From Oscillospiraceae bacterium (GTDB taxonomy: Bacteria > Bacillota > Clostridia > Oscillospirales > Ruminococcaceae), in NCBI GenBank assembly GCA_016281125.1, contig JAEEIA010000002.1:1-64000 (forward strand): DNA of 64,000 bases, given 5' to 3'. Under the pieces are notes generated by a model. The model worked only from the letters and a program-made list of their open reading frames with translations, ran no database searches and had not been told where the DNA came from. The position numbers and the translations under genes were made by a program. Each line of letters begins with the position of its first letter. Within the stretch, counting starts at the first letter, position 1. Positions 8,410 to 16,825 of the stretch are shown here, in pieces.

Positions 8410-8785
8410 CGGCTTTCTCCCCGCTGAAAGGCGTCATATCAAAGAACAGGAACAGGATGCTCCGGATCGCGAGCACCGCACAAATGACAATGACGATATA
8501 TGCAGGCAGGATCGTATGTGCTTTCGCAAACATTCCTAACACTGCGAATGCGGCAAACAGCAGCCACATGGCAGCGGTATTGGCCTTATGGATGTTCAGT
8601 TTGGCGAGCTCGTCGGCTTTTTCGTATTTGCCGTCAAAGCAGACGCCGACAACGATCGGCAGCCAGACGAACGCATCGCCCCAGTTGTCAATGAAGAGCA
8701 CCCACAGTACGCCGAGTACGGAAAGAGCTGCGAGCATTGCGTGATAGGATTTCAGGGTTTTGATTTTCTTTTCAGATAGTTTCAT
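8402..8785 (-). CDS. Four-helix membrane protein paired with the XRE regulator
   Basis: A 127-residue protein with four hydrophobic segments: MLAALSVLGVLWVLFI, AFVWLPIVVGVCF, AAMWLLFAAFAVLGMF and LPAYIVIVICAVLAIRSILF. No catalytic motif is visible. The ATG at 8785 (MKLSEKK) was chosen since GAAAGGA lies 10 bases upstream; the longer frame to 8833 would start inside the promoter. Pairs of a small XRE regulator with a 3-4 helix membrane protein are common in Firmicutes. Their role is unproven; the membrane partner could sense envelope or antimicrobial stress (inference). Confidence 0.8.
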   Translation of the reverse strand: MKLSEKKIKTLKSYHAMLAALSVLGVLWVLFIDNWGDAFVWLPIVVGVCFDGKYEKADELAKLNIHKANTAAMWLLFAAFAVLGMFAKAHTILPAYIVIVICAVLAIRSILFLFFDMTPFSGEKADG

Positions 8786-8805
8786 GATGATTACGTCCTT
8801 TCTGG

Positions 8806-8821
8806 GTGATGTATTTCTCAC
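8806..8821. promoter_or_regulatory. Operator site 1, GTGA-N8-TCAC
   Basis: GTGATGTATTTCTCAC lies between the -10 box and the ribosome site of the XRE module. It is one of four 16-base sites of the same form. Confidence 0.7.
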
Positions 8822-8826
8822 CTCTT

Positions 8827-8842
8827 GTGACAATTATATCAC
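8827..8842. promoter_or_regulatory. Operator site 2, overlapping the -10 box
   Basis: GTGACAATTATATCAC contains the minus-strand TATAAT, so a bound regulator would block RNA polymerase. Confidence 0.7.
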
Positions 8843-8861
8843 ACATCAGGCAGATTGTCAA
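8833..8861 (-). promoter_or_regulatory. Promoter of the membrane protein-XRE operon
   Basis: Minus-strand TTGACA (8856-8861), 17-bp spacer, TATAAT (8833-8838). Both boxes are perfect consensus. Confidence 0.93.
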
Positions 8862-8868
8862 GCGAAAA

Positions 8869-8884
8869 GTGAGAAATATATCAC
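8869..8884. promoter_or_regulatory. Operator site 3, upstream of the -35 box
   Basis: GTGAGAAATATATCAC lies just upstream of the -35 box. It is nearly the reverse complement of site 1. Confidence 0.7.
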
Positions 8885-8927
8885 TTTTGGTATGATGCAC
8901 AAAACCGGAGCGCTGCCTTTGTGCAGT

Positions 8928-8943
8928 GTGATGTATATGTCAC
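8928..8943. promoter_or_regulatory. Operator site 4, towards the rnr promoter
   Basis: GTGATGTATATGTCAC lies 67 bases upstream of the XRE -35 box and 78 bases before the rnr -35 box, so it could allow looping or link control of rnr. Confidence 0.6.
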
Positions 8944-8945
8944 AA

Positions 8946-8960
8946 GCGGGCAGTGCCCGC
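8946..8960. repeat. Short palindromic repeat GCGGGCAGTGCCCGC, copy 1
   Basis: A 15-base near-palindrome found in seven places in the window. This copy is followed by CATTGATCTAAAG, as is the copy at 47499. Confidence 0.75.
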
Positions 8961-9020
8961 CTCCATTGATCTAAAGTTTTCCGGTCAGTCGGCAGCTGCA
9001 TAAAAGCTGATCCGCTCAGC

Positions 9021-9049
9021 TTGCTTTTTGCTGTATAATATGGTATAAT
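9021..9049 (+). promoter_or_regulatory. rnr promoter
   Basis: TTGCTT (9021-9026), 17-bp spacer ending in ATGG, TATAAT (9044-9049). A second TATAAT at 9034 is placed less well. Confidence 0.85.
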
Positions 9050-9108
9050 AAAAAGAATACAGAATTATCCCGCTGATTGCGGATACAATTCCGAAAGGAG
9101 GCATCACT

Positions 9109-11361
9109 GTGGCCAAACGATCCCATGCACACAAGCCGAAGGCGCGCAGCAGCATGAAGCAGGCTGACCGCCGCGGCGCAGTCCGTTCCAGGAAGGAGTA
9201 TGAGGAGAAAGCGGAGGTGCAGGTGCCGGAGGAGCAGATTCTGCACTTTGCGAACCGCATCACCACATTTCTGAAAAAAGCAAACGGCAGACCCGTTTCC
9301 CGCGCCGATCTGGCATCGAAATGCCGCGGCAAGGGACAGGCGGCCTATCTGCGCGGATTGAAGCGCCTGATAACCGAAGGCGTGATCGCGGAGCGCCGGA
9401 ACGGCTACGTCTATGCCGAGGCGGCGGGGATGCTCCGTGCGCAGATCGTCCGCATCAGCCGGACGTTCGGCTTTGCCAAAACCGAGGACAGCGGCACGGA
9501 ATACTTTATCCCCGGCAGAGAATTAAAGGGTGCAATGCCCGGCGACCTCGTCCTGCTGATGCCGACCGGTGCGCGTGACGGCACGCCGGAGGCTGCGGTG
9601 CAGACGGTCATCGTTCCGGCATCCGTGCAGACCGCCGGAATGCTCGTGGAGGACGGCGGGGAGCTGCGCTTTCTGCCGGATACGCTCTGCCGCAGAACGC
9701 TGGAAATCGAAAATGCTGCGGACTGGCTCACCCATGCAGGTGACAAGGTGCTTGCGACTGTAACAAAGCGCGGAGAGCGGCATTCCGAGCATGTGGTGCG
9801 CGTGGATGTGTCGCTCGGCAGTGCGGATTCCGCAAAGGCCTGCGCAGAAGCGCTCGTAACGGTCAGCGGTGTGCCGGTCGTGTTTCCGCCCGATGTGCTG
9901 GCGGAGGCCGAACGCCTTGAGGCAGCAGGCATTCCGGAGGAGGAGCTGAACGGCAGACTGGATCTGCGGCAGCCGGAGGACATCATCTTCACCATCGACG
10001 GCTGGGACGCAAAGGATCTTGACGATGCGATTTCGATTGCCCGGACGGAGCAGGGCTACCGGCTCGGCGTGCATATCGCGGATGTGTCGCATTATGTGAC
10101 GCAGGATTCTGCGCTGGATAAAGAGGCAATCTCCCGCGGAACAAGCATTTACTATGCCGATCAGGTCATCCCGATGCTGCCGAAGGCGCTGAGCAACGGC
10201 ATCTGCTCGCTGCATCCGGATGTGGACAGACTGGCGTTTTCCGCGCTGATGGAGCTCGATCATGAAGGCGAGCTCCGGAGCTGGCGCTTTGAAAAGACTG
10301 TGATCCGCTCCGCGGTCAAGGGCGTATACCGCGAGGTCAATGCCGTGCTCGACGGCACTGCTTCGCCGGAGCTGGAAGAAAAGTATGCGGCAGTGAAGGA
10401 ATCGCTGCTGCTGCTGAACGAATTGAAGGAGCAGCGCCTCGCAGCGAGAAAGCGCCGCGGTGCGCCGTCGATTGAGGCGGAGGAAAGCGCGTTCCTGCTC
10501 GATGAAAACGGTGTCTGCACCGATGTTGCACCGCGGACGCGTGCCGCCGGTGAGGAACTGATCGAGGAGTGTATGCTGCTGGCCAATGAGGCTGCGGCTC
10601 GGCTTGCAAAGGAACGGCATCTGCCGTTTGTGTACCGTGTCCACGCCAAGCCGCCGGAGGAAAAGGCGCTCCGGCTGGCAGAGGCGCTGAACCGTCTGGA
10701 GATTCCGCACCCCGCGCTCGACGATCCCAAGCCGAAGGATTATGCGCAGGTGCTTGCCAATGCAGCGGACAGCCCGCTGAAGCCCGCTGTGCATCAGATG
10801 GTGCTGCGGAGCATGTCAAAGGCGGATTACGAAACCGAGCCGATCGGACATTTCGGGCTGGCGCTTGCGGATTACGCACACTTCACCTCCCCAATCCGGC
10901 GTTATCCGGATCTGGCGATCCACAGGCTGCTGACAGCGTATCTTTCCGGCGAAAAGCCCGAATATGCAAAGAAATTCGCAGCGGATGCCGCGCAGGCCGG
11001 TACGAATACCGAACAGCGCGCCATGCAACTGGAGCGCGACTGCGACGACCGCTACCGTGCAGAATGGGCCAAGCAGCATGTCGGGGAGAGCTTTGAAGGC
11101 GCGGTTTCCGGCCTGACGGATTTCGGCATTTATGTGATGCTGCCGAATACCGCAGAGGGTCTAATCCCGCTGGATTCGCTCCCGCTCGACGAATATGTCA
11201 CGGACGGCTTCTATTCCATGAAAGCTGTCGGCTCGAAACGGACGTTCACGCTCGGAATGCCTGTGCGCGTGACAGTCACCCGCGCAGATGTCAACAGCGG
11301 AAACATTGACTTTTCGCTTGCGGATGCAGACCCGGCATCCGGTCAGAATACAGAATCATGA
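9109..11361 (+). CDS. rnr: Ribonuclease R
   Basis: A 750-residue 3'-5' exoribonuclease that degrades structured RNA, acting in mRNA and rRNA turnover. A basic N-terminal tail and winged-helix region (KKANGRPVSRADLASKCRG) is followed by cold-shock OB domains, the RNB catalytic domain and a C-terminal S1 domain (GESFEGAVSGLTDFGIYV). The metal-site motif reads TIDGWDAKDLDDAISI; Trp replaces the small or acidic residue usual after DG, but the key aspartates are kept. HFTSPIRRYPDL is also intact. The GTG start has AAAGGAGG 8 bases upstream. The length is normal for the family. Confidence 0.97.
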   Translation: MAKRSHAHKPKARSSMKQADRRGAVRSRKEYEEKAEVQVPEEQILHFANRITTFLKKANGRPVSRADLASKCRGKGQAAYLRGLKRLITEGVIAERRNGYVYAEAAGMLRAQIVRISRTFGFAKTEDSGTEYFIPGRELKGAMPGDLVLLMPTGARDGTPEAAVQTVIVPASVQTAGMLVEDGGELRFLPDTLCRRTLEIENAADWLTHAGDKVLATVTKRGERHSEHVVRVDVSLGSADSAKACAEALVTVSGVPVVFPPDVLAEAERLEAAGIPEEELNGRLDLRQPEDIIFTIDGWDAKDLDDAISIARTEQGYRLGVHIADVSHYVTQDSALDKEAISRGTSIYYADQVIPMLPKALSNGICSLHPDVDRLAFSALMELDHEGELRSWRFEKTVIRSAVKGVYREVNAVLDGTASPELEEKYAAVKESLLLLNELKEQRLAARKRRGAPSIEAEESAFLLDENGVCTDVAPRTRAAGEELIEECMLLANEAAARLAKERHLPFVYRVHAKPPEEKALRLAEALNRLEIPHPALDDPKPKDYAQVLANAADSPLKPAVHQMVLRSMSKADYETEPIGHFGLALADYAHFTSPIRRYPDLAIHRLLTAYLSGEKPEYAKKFAADAAQAGTNTEQRAMQLERDCDDRYRAEWAKQHVGESFEGAVSGLTDFGIYVMLPNTAEGLIPLDSLPLDEYVTDGFYSMKAVGSKRTFTLGMPVRVTVTRADVNSGNIDFSLADADPASGQNTES

Positions 11362-11377
11362 ACCCGGAGGATTTCGG

Positions 11378-11860
11378 ATGAAAACCTATACCGACGATGC
11401 GCTGGCGCGCACGATCTATCAGCTGGCAGCGCAGCGTATGCAGGCAGCCGGAAAGCAGATGCCCTGCTCGGAGGCGGTATTTTCCGTCATGACGGGCGCG
11501 GCGCCGGACGGTGTTTCCTACCGGCAGATCGGTCATCTTGAGAACGCGGATTTCCTGGAGGCAGCGTATATGCTGCTGCTCGGCAGGCCGCTGGACGAAC
11601 CATCGCGCAAAACCTGGCAGAGCAGTCTTTCGCTGCCGAAGCAGGCGCTGCAAACACTCGTGCTGAAAACGATCATGCAGTCCGGCGAGTATCAGAAAAG
11701 CCGGATTCCGCTGACGGACTGCCCGTTCCCGCTGTTTGAGGGGGAACAGAAGAACCTGCTGATTTCCTCGCAGGCACTGCCCGAGCGGCTCGTGCGGATA
11801 TATCAGAAAATGCCGCGCTTCATGCAGAAGCTGGCGAAAAAAGCCGCAGGAAAGGAGTGA
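11378..11860 (+). CDS. DUF4214-like protein
   Basis: A 160-residue soluble protein. Its centre, NADFLEAAYMLLLGRPLDEP, matches the repeat typical of DUF4214 domains (F-x2-x-Y-x-x-LLGRxPD), which are often joined to glycosyltransferases and surface-glycan proteins. No catalytic residues are recognised. The start at 11378 has GGAGG upstream; the longer frame overlaps rnr. The gene ends 4 bases before the glycosyltransferase gene, so they are one translational unit and probably work together on a cell-surface glycan (inference). Confidence 0.7.
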   Translation: MKTYTDDALARTIYQLAAQRMQAAGKQMPCSEAVFSVMTGAAPDGVSYRQIGHLENADFLEAAYMLLLGRPLDEPSRKTWQSSLSLPKQALQTLVLKTIMQSGEYQKSRIPLTDCPFPLFEGEQKNLLISSQALPERLVRIYQKMPRFMQKLAKKAAGKE

Positions 11861-11864
11861 ACGC

Positions 11865-14261
11865 ATGGCCGAAACCAGAGTCTATATGGATCTGTCACGG
11901 CTCTGCCTGACGACCTTCACCTCCGGCATTCAGCGTGTCGCAAAGGAAATCGTGCTCCGTCTGCTCAGAGAGCCGTCAATCTCGCTGACGCTGCTCGCGG
12001 ATCTGCCGACGCATACGGCATGGCGCGTGCTGCCGCAGGAGGCATTCATCAGATATTATACCGAAAAAGAAGGGAGCCCCTACGGCACCGGAAAACCGCA
12101 GATCATCCGGCCGGAGGACATCCCGACGGACGCGGTGTTCTTTGATATTGACAGTGCGTGGAATATGCCGATGCACCGCTGCTGGCTGTTCCCGAAGCTG
12201 AAAGAGCGCGGCGTGACAATCGTGTCGCATCTGTACGACCTGATTCCCGTCACCGAGCCGCAGTATTTCCATTCGATGACGATGCGGCAGTTCCTCTCAT
12301 GGACGACCGCCGTGCTGCAATATGCAGACCGCGTCATCTGCAATGCGGAGGCGACAAAAGCCGCGCTGCATACGCTCTGCGATCAGCTGGAGCTTGCACC
12401 GCCGCCGTGTACGGTCATTCCGCTCGGTGCGGATTTTGCGAAGAAGGCCGCCGATACCGGAAAGCTCGATACGGTGCTGTTTGAGAAGCTGACGCCGCAG
12501 CGCTATCTGCTGATGGTCGGCACGGTTGAGCCGCGGAAGAATCATAAGCTGCTGCTGGATGCAGTGGAACCGCTTGCGGCACGCGGAATCAAGGTCGTGT
12601 TTGCGGGACGGCTCGGCTGGAACATGGACGGCTTTGCAAAAGAAATCTCGAAGCACCCGAAGAACGGCAGCGATCTGTTCTTTGTGCAGGGGCCCTCGGA
12701 TGCGACCGTGCAGGCGCTCTATCAGAATGCGCTGGCTGTCGCATTCCCGACGAAAAACGAGGGCTTCGGCCTGCCGATCGTTGAGGCATTCTGCAACGGA
12801 ACGCCGGTGCTTGCCTCGGATATTCCCGTTCTGCGTGAGGTCGGCGGGGATATGGCCGATTATTTTGACAATACCAGCGTGGATTCGCTGCTGGAGGCGG
12901 TTGACCGGCTGCTGGCCGATCCGGAGGCCTATCAGAAAAAGCGCGCCGCGATTGCCGCATACCGTCCCCGCACATGGGATGCCGCTGCGGCCGATATGGC
13001 TGCGGCGCTGCGGAAGGCAGGCAGCATCCGCGGGACAGTTCCGGCAGATCTCCGCGTGACGCAGATGGTCGTGCTCACCGCCAGAAATGACGATCTGCTG
13101 CGCACGCTGCCGTATCTGGACGCCTGTATGCCGTTCATCGAACGGATGCTGGTCTGCTGTCCGGAGCGGAATATTGCGGCGCTCAAAGAAGCATGGCACG
13201 GCCGCATCCGGCTCTCCTTTTTCACGGATGAGCAGCTGCTGGACGGCGCGGAGCTGCCGAAGGATCACAGCACGCGCAATTTCTTCCTTCGCTGCCTGAT
13301 GATGCGCCGGGCGCCGCTCGACGATGTGTTCATCATGACGGATGACGATTACCGTCCGCTGATGCCGGTCACGCAGGAGGTCTTCCTCAAAAATGGCCGG
13401 TATCAGGCGTATTACTGTTATGATCTGCGGAAATGGCGCGGCACGCAGGGGGATTACACCTCGTTCGACCGCTGCATGTTCCGCACCCGCGACCTGATGA
13501 CAGAACACCGGATGCCCGCGCTGATGTATGCATCGCATCAGCCGCAGATCATTGACCGGCGGCTGTTCCTGGAAATGCTGGATGCCTTTCCCGGCGTCGA
13601 AACAACGGGCGCCGATGAATGGGGCACCTATTTCAATTACTGCATTGCAAAGCACCCGGAGATGTTTGCCGCGGAGCGCTTTGTCACAACGGGCTGGCCG
13701 GGCAGCATCTCGGACTGGCCGCTCTGGTGTCAGCCGAAGGCGCTGCTCTTTGAGAATTTCTACGACGTGCTGTATGCTGACGGGAAAATTTTTGCGGGGA
13801 TGTCCTCAGAATACAATGCGGACACATTTGCCGCAGAGAGCGCCGAAAAGCAGCGCCGCTGGATCGCAGAGCTCGGAAAGCAGTCCGCAGCGGCCGCACA
13901 GATGCGCACCTATGCGGAAATGCTCCGCGACAGCACCGGACGGCTGCCGGAATTCCTGCTGACAATGCAGGACGGTCAGCCGGTGTTTTCCGTGCCGGAG
14001 CTGCTGTATCTGCCCGCCGGTGCGGTCACGCGCATGCCCTTTTCTGCGGATCCCGCCGTCTGCCAAACGGAAATCCGGTACAGCATCAGCGATGACCGCG
14101 GGAACCGGATTGTGCAGGAGCGCACGCTGGTGCCGGAGGCCGTCGCGCCGGGGGTTCCGCCGGAGCTGGTCTTTCCGATGCCGCCGTACCCGTTCTGCGG
14201 CATCCTGTCACTGACCTGCGGGGAGATCACCGCGAACTGCGCGGTTTCCTGCGTAGAATAA
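11865..14261 (+). CDS. Two-domain glycosyltransferase: GT4 plus an unassigned C-terminal domain
   Basis: A 798-residue protein. Residues 1-385 form a GT-B, family-4 glycosyltransferase: VYMDLSRL ... TSGIQRVAKEI near the N terminus, LLMVGTVEPRKNHKLLLDA, and the donor-site E-x7-E segment GFGLPIVEAFCNGTPVLASD. Residues ~390-650 are a second domain with FIMTDDDYRPL, an acidic run typical of nucleotide-sugar or phosphosugar transferases, and a distant likeness to Stealth-type phosphotransferases; I am not sure of its class. The last ~130 residues look beta-rich. AAAGGAG precedes the ATG. It probably builds a surface polysaccharide together with the DUF4214-like partner. Confidence 0.85.
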   Translation: MAETRVYMDLSRLCLTTFTSGIQRVAKEIVLRLLREPSISLTLLADLPTHTAWRVLPQEAFIRYYTEKEGSPYGTGKPQIIRPEDIPTDAVFFDIDSAWNMPMHRCWLFPKLKERGVTIVSHLYDLIPVTEPQYFHSMTMRQFLSWTTAVLQYADRVICNAEATKAALHTLCDQLELAPPPCTVIPLGADFAKKAADTGKLDTVLFEKLTPQRYLLMVGTVEPRKNHKLLLDAVEPLAARGIKVVFAGRLGWNMDGFAKEISKHPKNGSDLFFVQGPSDATVQALYQNALAVAFPTKNEGFGLPIVEAFCNGTPVLASDIPVLREVGGDMADYFDNTSVDSLLEAVDRLLADPEAYQKKRAAIAAYRPRTWDAAAADMAAALRKAGSIRGTVPADLRVTQMVVLTARNDDLLRTLPYLDACMPFIERMLVCCPERNIAALKEAWHGRIRLSFFTDEQLLDGAELPKDHSTRNFFLRCLMMRRAPLDDVFIMTDDDYRPLMPVTQEVFLKNGRYQAYYCYDLRKWRGTQGDYTSFDRCMFRTRDLMTEHRMPALMYASHQPQIIDRRLFLEMLDAFPGVETTGADEWGTYFNYCIAKHPEMFAAERFVTTGWPGSISDWPLWCQPKALLFENFYDVLYADGKIFAGMSSEYNADTFAAESAEKQRRWIAELGKQSAAAAQMRTYAEMLRDSTGRLPEFLLTMQDGQPVFSVPELLYLPAGAVTRMPFSADPAVCQTEIRYSISDDRGNRIVQERTLVPEAVAPGVPPELVFPMPPYPFCGILSLTCGEITANCAVSCVE

Positions 14262-14277
14262 TAGGGGGGATTTCTGC

Positions 14278-15330
14278 TTGTCAGAGCTGATTGAAAAGCT
14301 GAAAACCGCGCATCAGCTGACCGATGACGAGCTTCTCCGGTTCCTTTCGGAGGAGCAGCCGGAGGAGGCACTGTTCGCCGCTGCCGACGAAGTCCGGAGA
14401 ATGCATTACGGCGACAAGGTCTATCTGCGCGGGCTGATCGAGTTTACGAATTACTGCAAAAACAACTGCTATTACTGCGGCATTCGCGCGGGCAATCCCC
14501 ATGCGGAGCGCTACCGCCTGACAGAGGAACAGATTCTTGCCTGCTGCAAGGAGGGCTATGCGCTCGGCTACCGGACATTTGTCTTGCAGGGCGGTGAGGA
14601 TCCGTATTACACCGATGACAGAATCTGCGGGATTGTTTCCGCGATTGCAGCGGCATTTCCGGACTGCCGCATCACGCTGTCCATCGGGGAGAAATCCCGC
14701 GAGAGCTATCAGAAGTATTACGATGCGGGCGCGCGGCGCTATCTGCTGCGGCATGAAACCGCGGATCCGGCGCATTACCGGAAGCTGCATCCGGAGAGCA
14801 TGTCCCTGGAAAACCGCAAGCGCTGCCTGTTCGATCTGAAAGCAATCGGCTATCAGGTCGGCAGCGGGTTCATGATCGGCTCACCGTACCAGACGCACAC
14901 ATGTCTGCTTTCGGATATCCGTTTTTTGCAGGCGCTGCGTCCGGCAATGATCGGCGTGGGGCCGTATATCACGCACACGGAAACGCCCTTTGCAGAAATG
15001 CCCTCGGGCGATCTGCATTTCAGCCTGAAAATCATTTCGCTGCTGCGGCTGCTGTTCCCGGATGCGCTGATTCCGGCAACAACGGCCTTTGGCTCGATGC
15101 ATCCGCAGGGGCGGGAACTGGCGCTGAAAGCAGGCGGCAACGTCATGATGCCGAACCTGTCGCCGGTTCGTGTGCGGAAGCTCTATGATCTGTACGAAAA
15201 CAAAATCTGCACCGGCGAGGAAGCAGCCCAGTGCAGGAACTGTCTGGAGCAGCGCATCCGGGCAGCAGGATACCGCATTGTCACAGATGTGGGCGACAGC
15301 CTCGTGCCGTTCGGCCAGGCGGAATCATAA
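14278..15330 (+). CDS. hydE: [FeFe] hydrogenase H-cluster maturase HydE (radical SAM)
   Basis: A 350-residue radical SAM enzyme of the BioB-like type that takes part, with HydG and HydF, in building the diiron centre of [FeFe] hydrogenase. The SAM cluster motif CKNNCYYC is at residues 60-67. The HydE-like stretches YLRGLIEFTNYC, GIRAGNPHAERYRL and TFVLQGGEDPYYTD are clear. The start is TTG at 14278 with AGGGGGGA 7 bases upstream; no better ATG is near. hydG and hydF are not in the window, and the hydA target lies 13 kb upstream. The product is cytoplasmic. Confidence 0.93.
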   Translation: MSELIEKLKTAHQLTDDELLRFLSEEQPEEALFAAADEVRRMHYGDKVYLRGLIEFTNYCKNNCYYCGIRAGNPHAERYRLTEEQILACCKEGYALGYRTFVLQGGEDPYYTDDRICGIVSAIAAAFPDCRITLSIGEKSRESYQKYYDAGARRYLLRHETADPAHYRKLHPESMSLENRKRCLFDLKAIGYQVGSGFMIGSPYQTHTCLLSDIRFLQALRPAMIGVGPYITHTETPFAEMPSGDLHFSLKIISLLRLLFPDALIPATTAFGSMHPQGRELALKAGGNVMMPNLSPVRVRKLYDLYENKICTGEEAAQCRNCLEQRIRAAGYRIVTDVGDSLVPFGQAES

Positions 15331-15346
15331 AAAAGGAGTGTTACAT

Positions 15347-15880
15347 ATGGAAATGACAGCCAAAGCAGGCCTCACGGAGGATCAGTTTCAGAAGATCATT
15401 ACATTTCTCGATGAGCTGCGCAGCAAGCATATGCACAAGATGTATGTCAGCATCGGCGGTTCGATTTTGCTGACCATCCCGGGGCTGATTACGCTTTCCA
15501 GCCTTCAGTATTCCGATAAGCTGAACATGGAACAGCATGCAGGAAATCTCTTTTCCGATGCAGCGTTTATTTTGTGGCTGATCTGTCTTGGCGCGACGCT
15601 TGTGCTGTTCCTGACCGGATATCAGAAGTATTTCGGCTCCAGAGCGCTGGTCAACCGCTTCAAGCGTCAGGAGTTTTCCTGTACGTTTGTGAAGGTCGGG
15701 CAGATGTCCGGCAGCGAGGGACGGCCGCCCTATCTGATGAAGGATACCGCCGGAACGGATTATTATGTTCCGCTATATCTGGATTTCAAGCAGATGAAGC
15801 CCGGGGAAACGGCGGTCGGCATTTTCATGGCCGACGGCGGCGAGCGCTTTGCAGTGAGCATCCCCTCCTCGGATTATTGA
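15347..15880 (+). CDS. Two-helix membrane protein, function unknown
   Basis: A 177-residue protein I do not recognise. A soluble head (MTAKAGLTEDQFQKIITFLD) is followed by two hydrophobic segments, near YVSIGGSILLTIPGLITLSS and AAFILWLICLGATLVLFLTG. A basic loop and a C-terminal soluble domain of ~75 residues with a beta-strand pattern come next. AAAAGGAG ends 7 bases before the ATG, 16 bases after hydE, so it is likely co-transcribed with hydE. No link to hydrogenase is evident. Confidence 0.75.
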   Translation: MEMTAKAGLTEDQFQKIITFLDELRSKHMHKMYVSIGGSILLTIPGLITLSSLQYSDKLNMEQHAGNLFSDAAFILWLICLGATLVLFLTGYQKYFGSRALVNRFKRQEFSCTFVKVGQMSGSEGRPPYLMKDTAGTDYYVPLYLDFKQMKPGETAVGIFMADGGERFAVSIPSSDY

Positions 15881-15918
15881 TGCGGCACCGTCCCTTTGGA
15901 ATTCCGAATATGAAAGAA

Positions 15919-15955
15919 GAGGCACTGACTGTCCGGTCAGTGCCTCTCAGCTTTT
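15919..15955 (+). terminator. Terminator after the hydE unit
   Basis: Perfect 11-bp stem GAGGCACTGAC / GTCAGTGCCTC. The tail CAGCTTTT has few T residues. Confidence 0.65.
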
Positions 15956-15962
15956 CGGTAAA

Positions 15963-16129
15963 TCGGTATATCCGTTGGATTGATGATGGAGCTTCGCCCC
16001 ATATAAGAATCCCATTATGACAAAAACGATGTGTTTTCTACACTTTCAAATATCGTGGGATTCCAAAGGGACAGTGTCCCTTTGGCGGGTTTGGGCGGAG
16101 CCCATTATTAATCATCGCGCAGCGATACC
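15963..16129. repeat. MITE-like intergenic element, copy 2
   Basis: About 167 bases with inverted ends (TCGGTAT at the left, GCGATACC at the right). It holds a perfect-arm palindrome at 16063-16085 and GGGATTC cores. It is the reverse arrangement of the copy at 6441-6629. A detached half palindrome (GTCCCTTTGGAATTCC) lies at 15889-15906. Confidence 0.7.
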
Positions 16130-16133
16130 GCTT

Positions 16134-16763
16134 TCACAGCCGTGAGCAGATGACGAGCAGACGCCCGCTGCCGCAGGTGATTTCCGCAGAATCCGCCGTA
16201 ATGCGGTTGCTGACACCGAGCGGGAATGCTCTGGTCAGCGTACCGTTTTGCAGCGGATAGTATACGCCGGATGCGGAAACACCGGTGCATTCCTGCGACC
16301 ACGCAAACAGCGAGAGCGACCAGCCCTCCCGCTGCGGAATGCGCTTTGTTTCACCGCTGTTCATCAGGAATGCGAGATTGCCCGTCCCGATCAGAACCGC
16401 ATCCGCACCTGCATCCCGCAGAAATTCCAGCGTTTGCAGATTGGCAAGCGTATGGTCAAGCCGCCCGCCGAATGCGCCGTAAATGCGGATATCACGGAAG
16501 CCCTTTTCCAGTGCGGTACGCGCCGCGAGGAGTGTGTCGGTGTCGTCCTTTTCCACCGGAACAGTCATGTGCGGCAGCGATTCCGGCACGGCGCCGAGAG
16601 AATCAAAGTCCCCGAGCACCAGATCCGGCTTCAGCGAGAGTGTTTCCGCAAGATGCAGTCCGCTGTCCGCACAGATGATATAGGCATCCTCCGGAACCGG
16701 CAGGCAAAGACACCCCGCCTCCGGCCCGCCCGCGAGAATCGCGCAGATTCGTTGATTGTTCAT
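16134..16763 (-). CDS. thiN: Thiamine pyrophosphokinase
   Basis: A 209-residue cytoplasmic enzyme that transfers pyrophosphate from ATP to thiamine. Family motifs are present: an N-terminal AILAGGPE, IICADSGLH, PDLVLGDFDSLG and VPVEKDDTDT, then the core IYGAFGGRLDHTLANLQTL. The C-terminal thiamine-binding beta domain carries TLTRAFPLGVSNRIT. The ATG at 16763 was chosen because AGGAG lies 8 bases upstream; the longer frame starts inside that ribosome site. It fits with the TPP-controlled thiamine importer ThiT at 43131: imported thiamine is activated here. Confidence 0.95.
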   Translation of the reverse strand: MNNQRICAILAGGPEAGCLCLPVPEDAYIICADSGLHLAETLSLKPDLVLGDFDSLGAVPESLPHMTVPVEKDDTDTLLAARTALEKGFRDIRIYGAFGGRLDHTLANLQTLEFLRDAGADAVLIGTGNLAFLMNSGETKRIPQREGWSLSLFAWSQECTGVSASGVYYPLQNGTLTRAFPLGVSNRITADSAEITCGSGRLLVICSRL

Positions 16764-16785
16764 ATGCAGCACTCCTGAGAATCAG

Positions 16786-16820
16786 ATAAAAGACTGCTCC
16801 GTTTTGCCGGAGCAGTCTTG
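16786..16820 (-). terminator. Terminator of the gene at 17263
   Basis: Minus strand: AGACTGCTCCG, six-base loop, CGGAGCAGTCT, then TTTT. Confidence 0.85.
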
Positions 16821-16825
16821 TTGGT

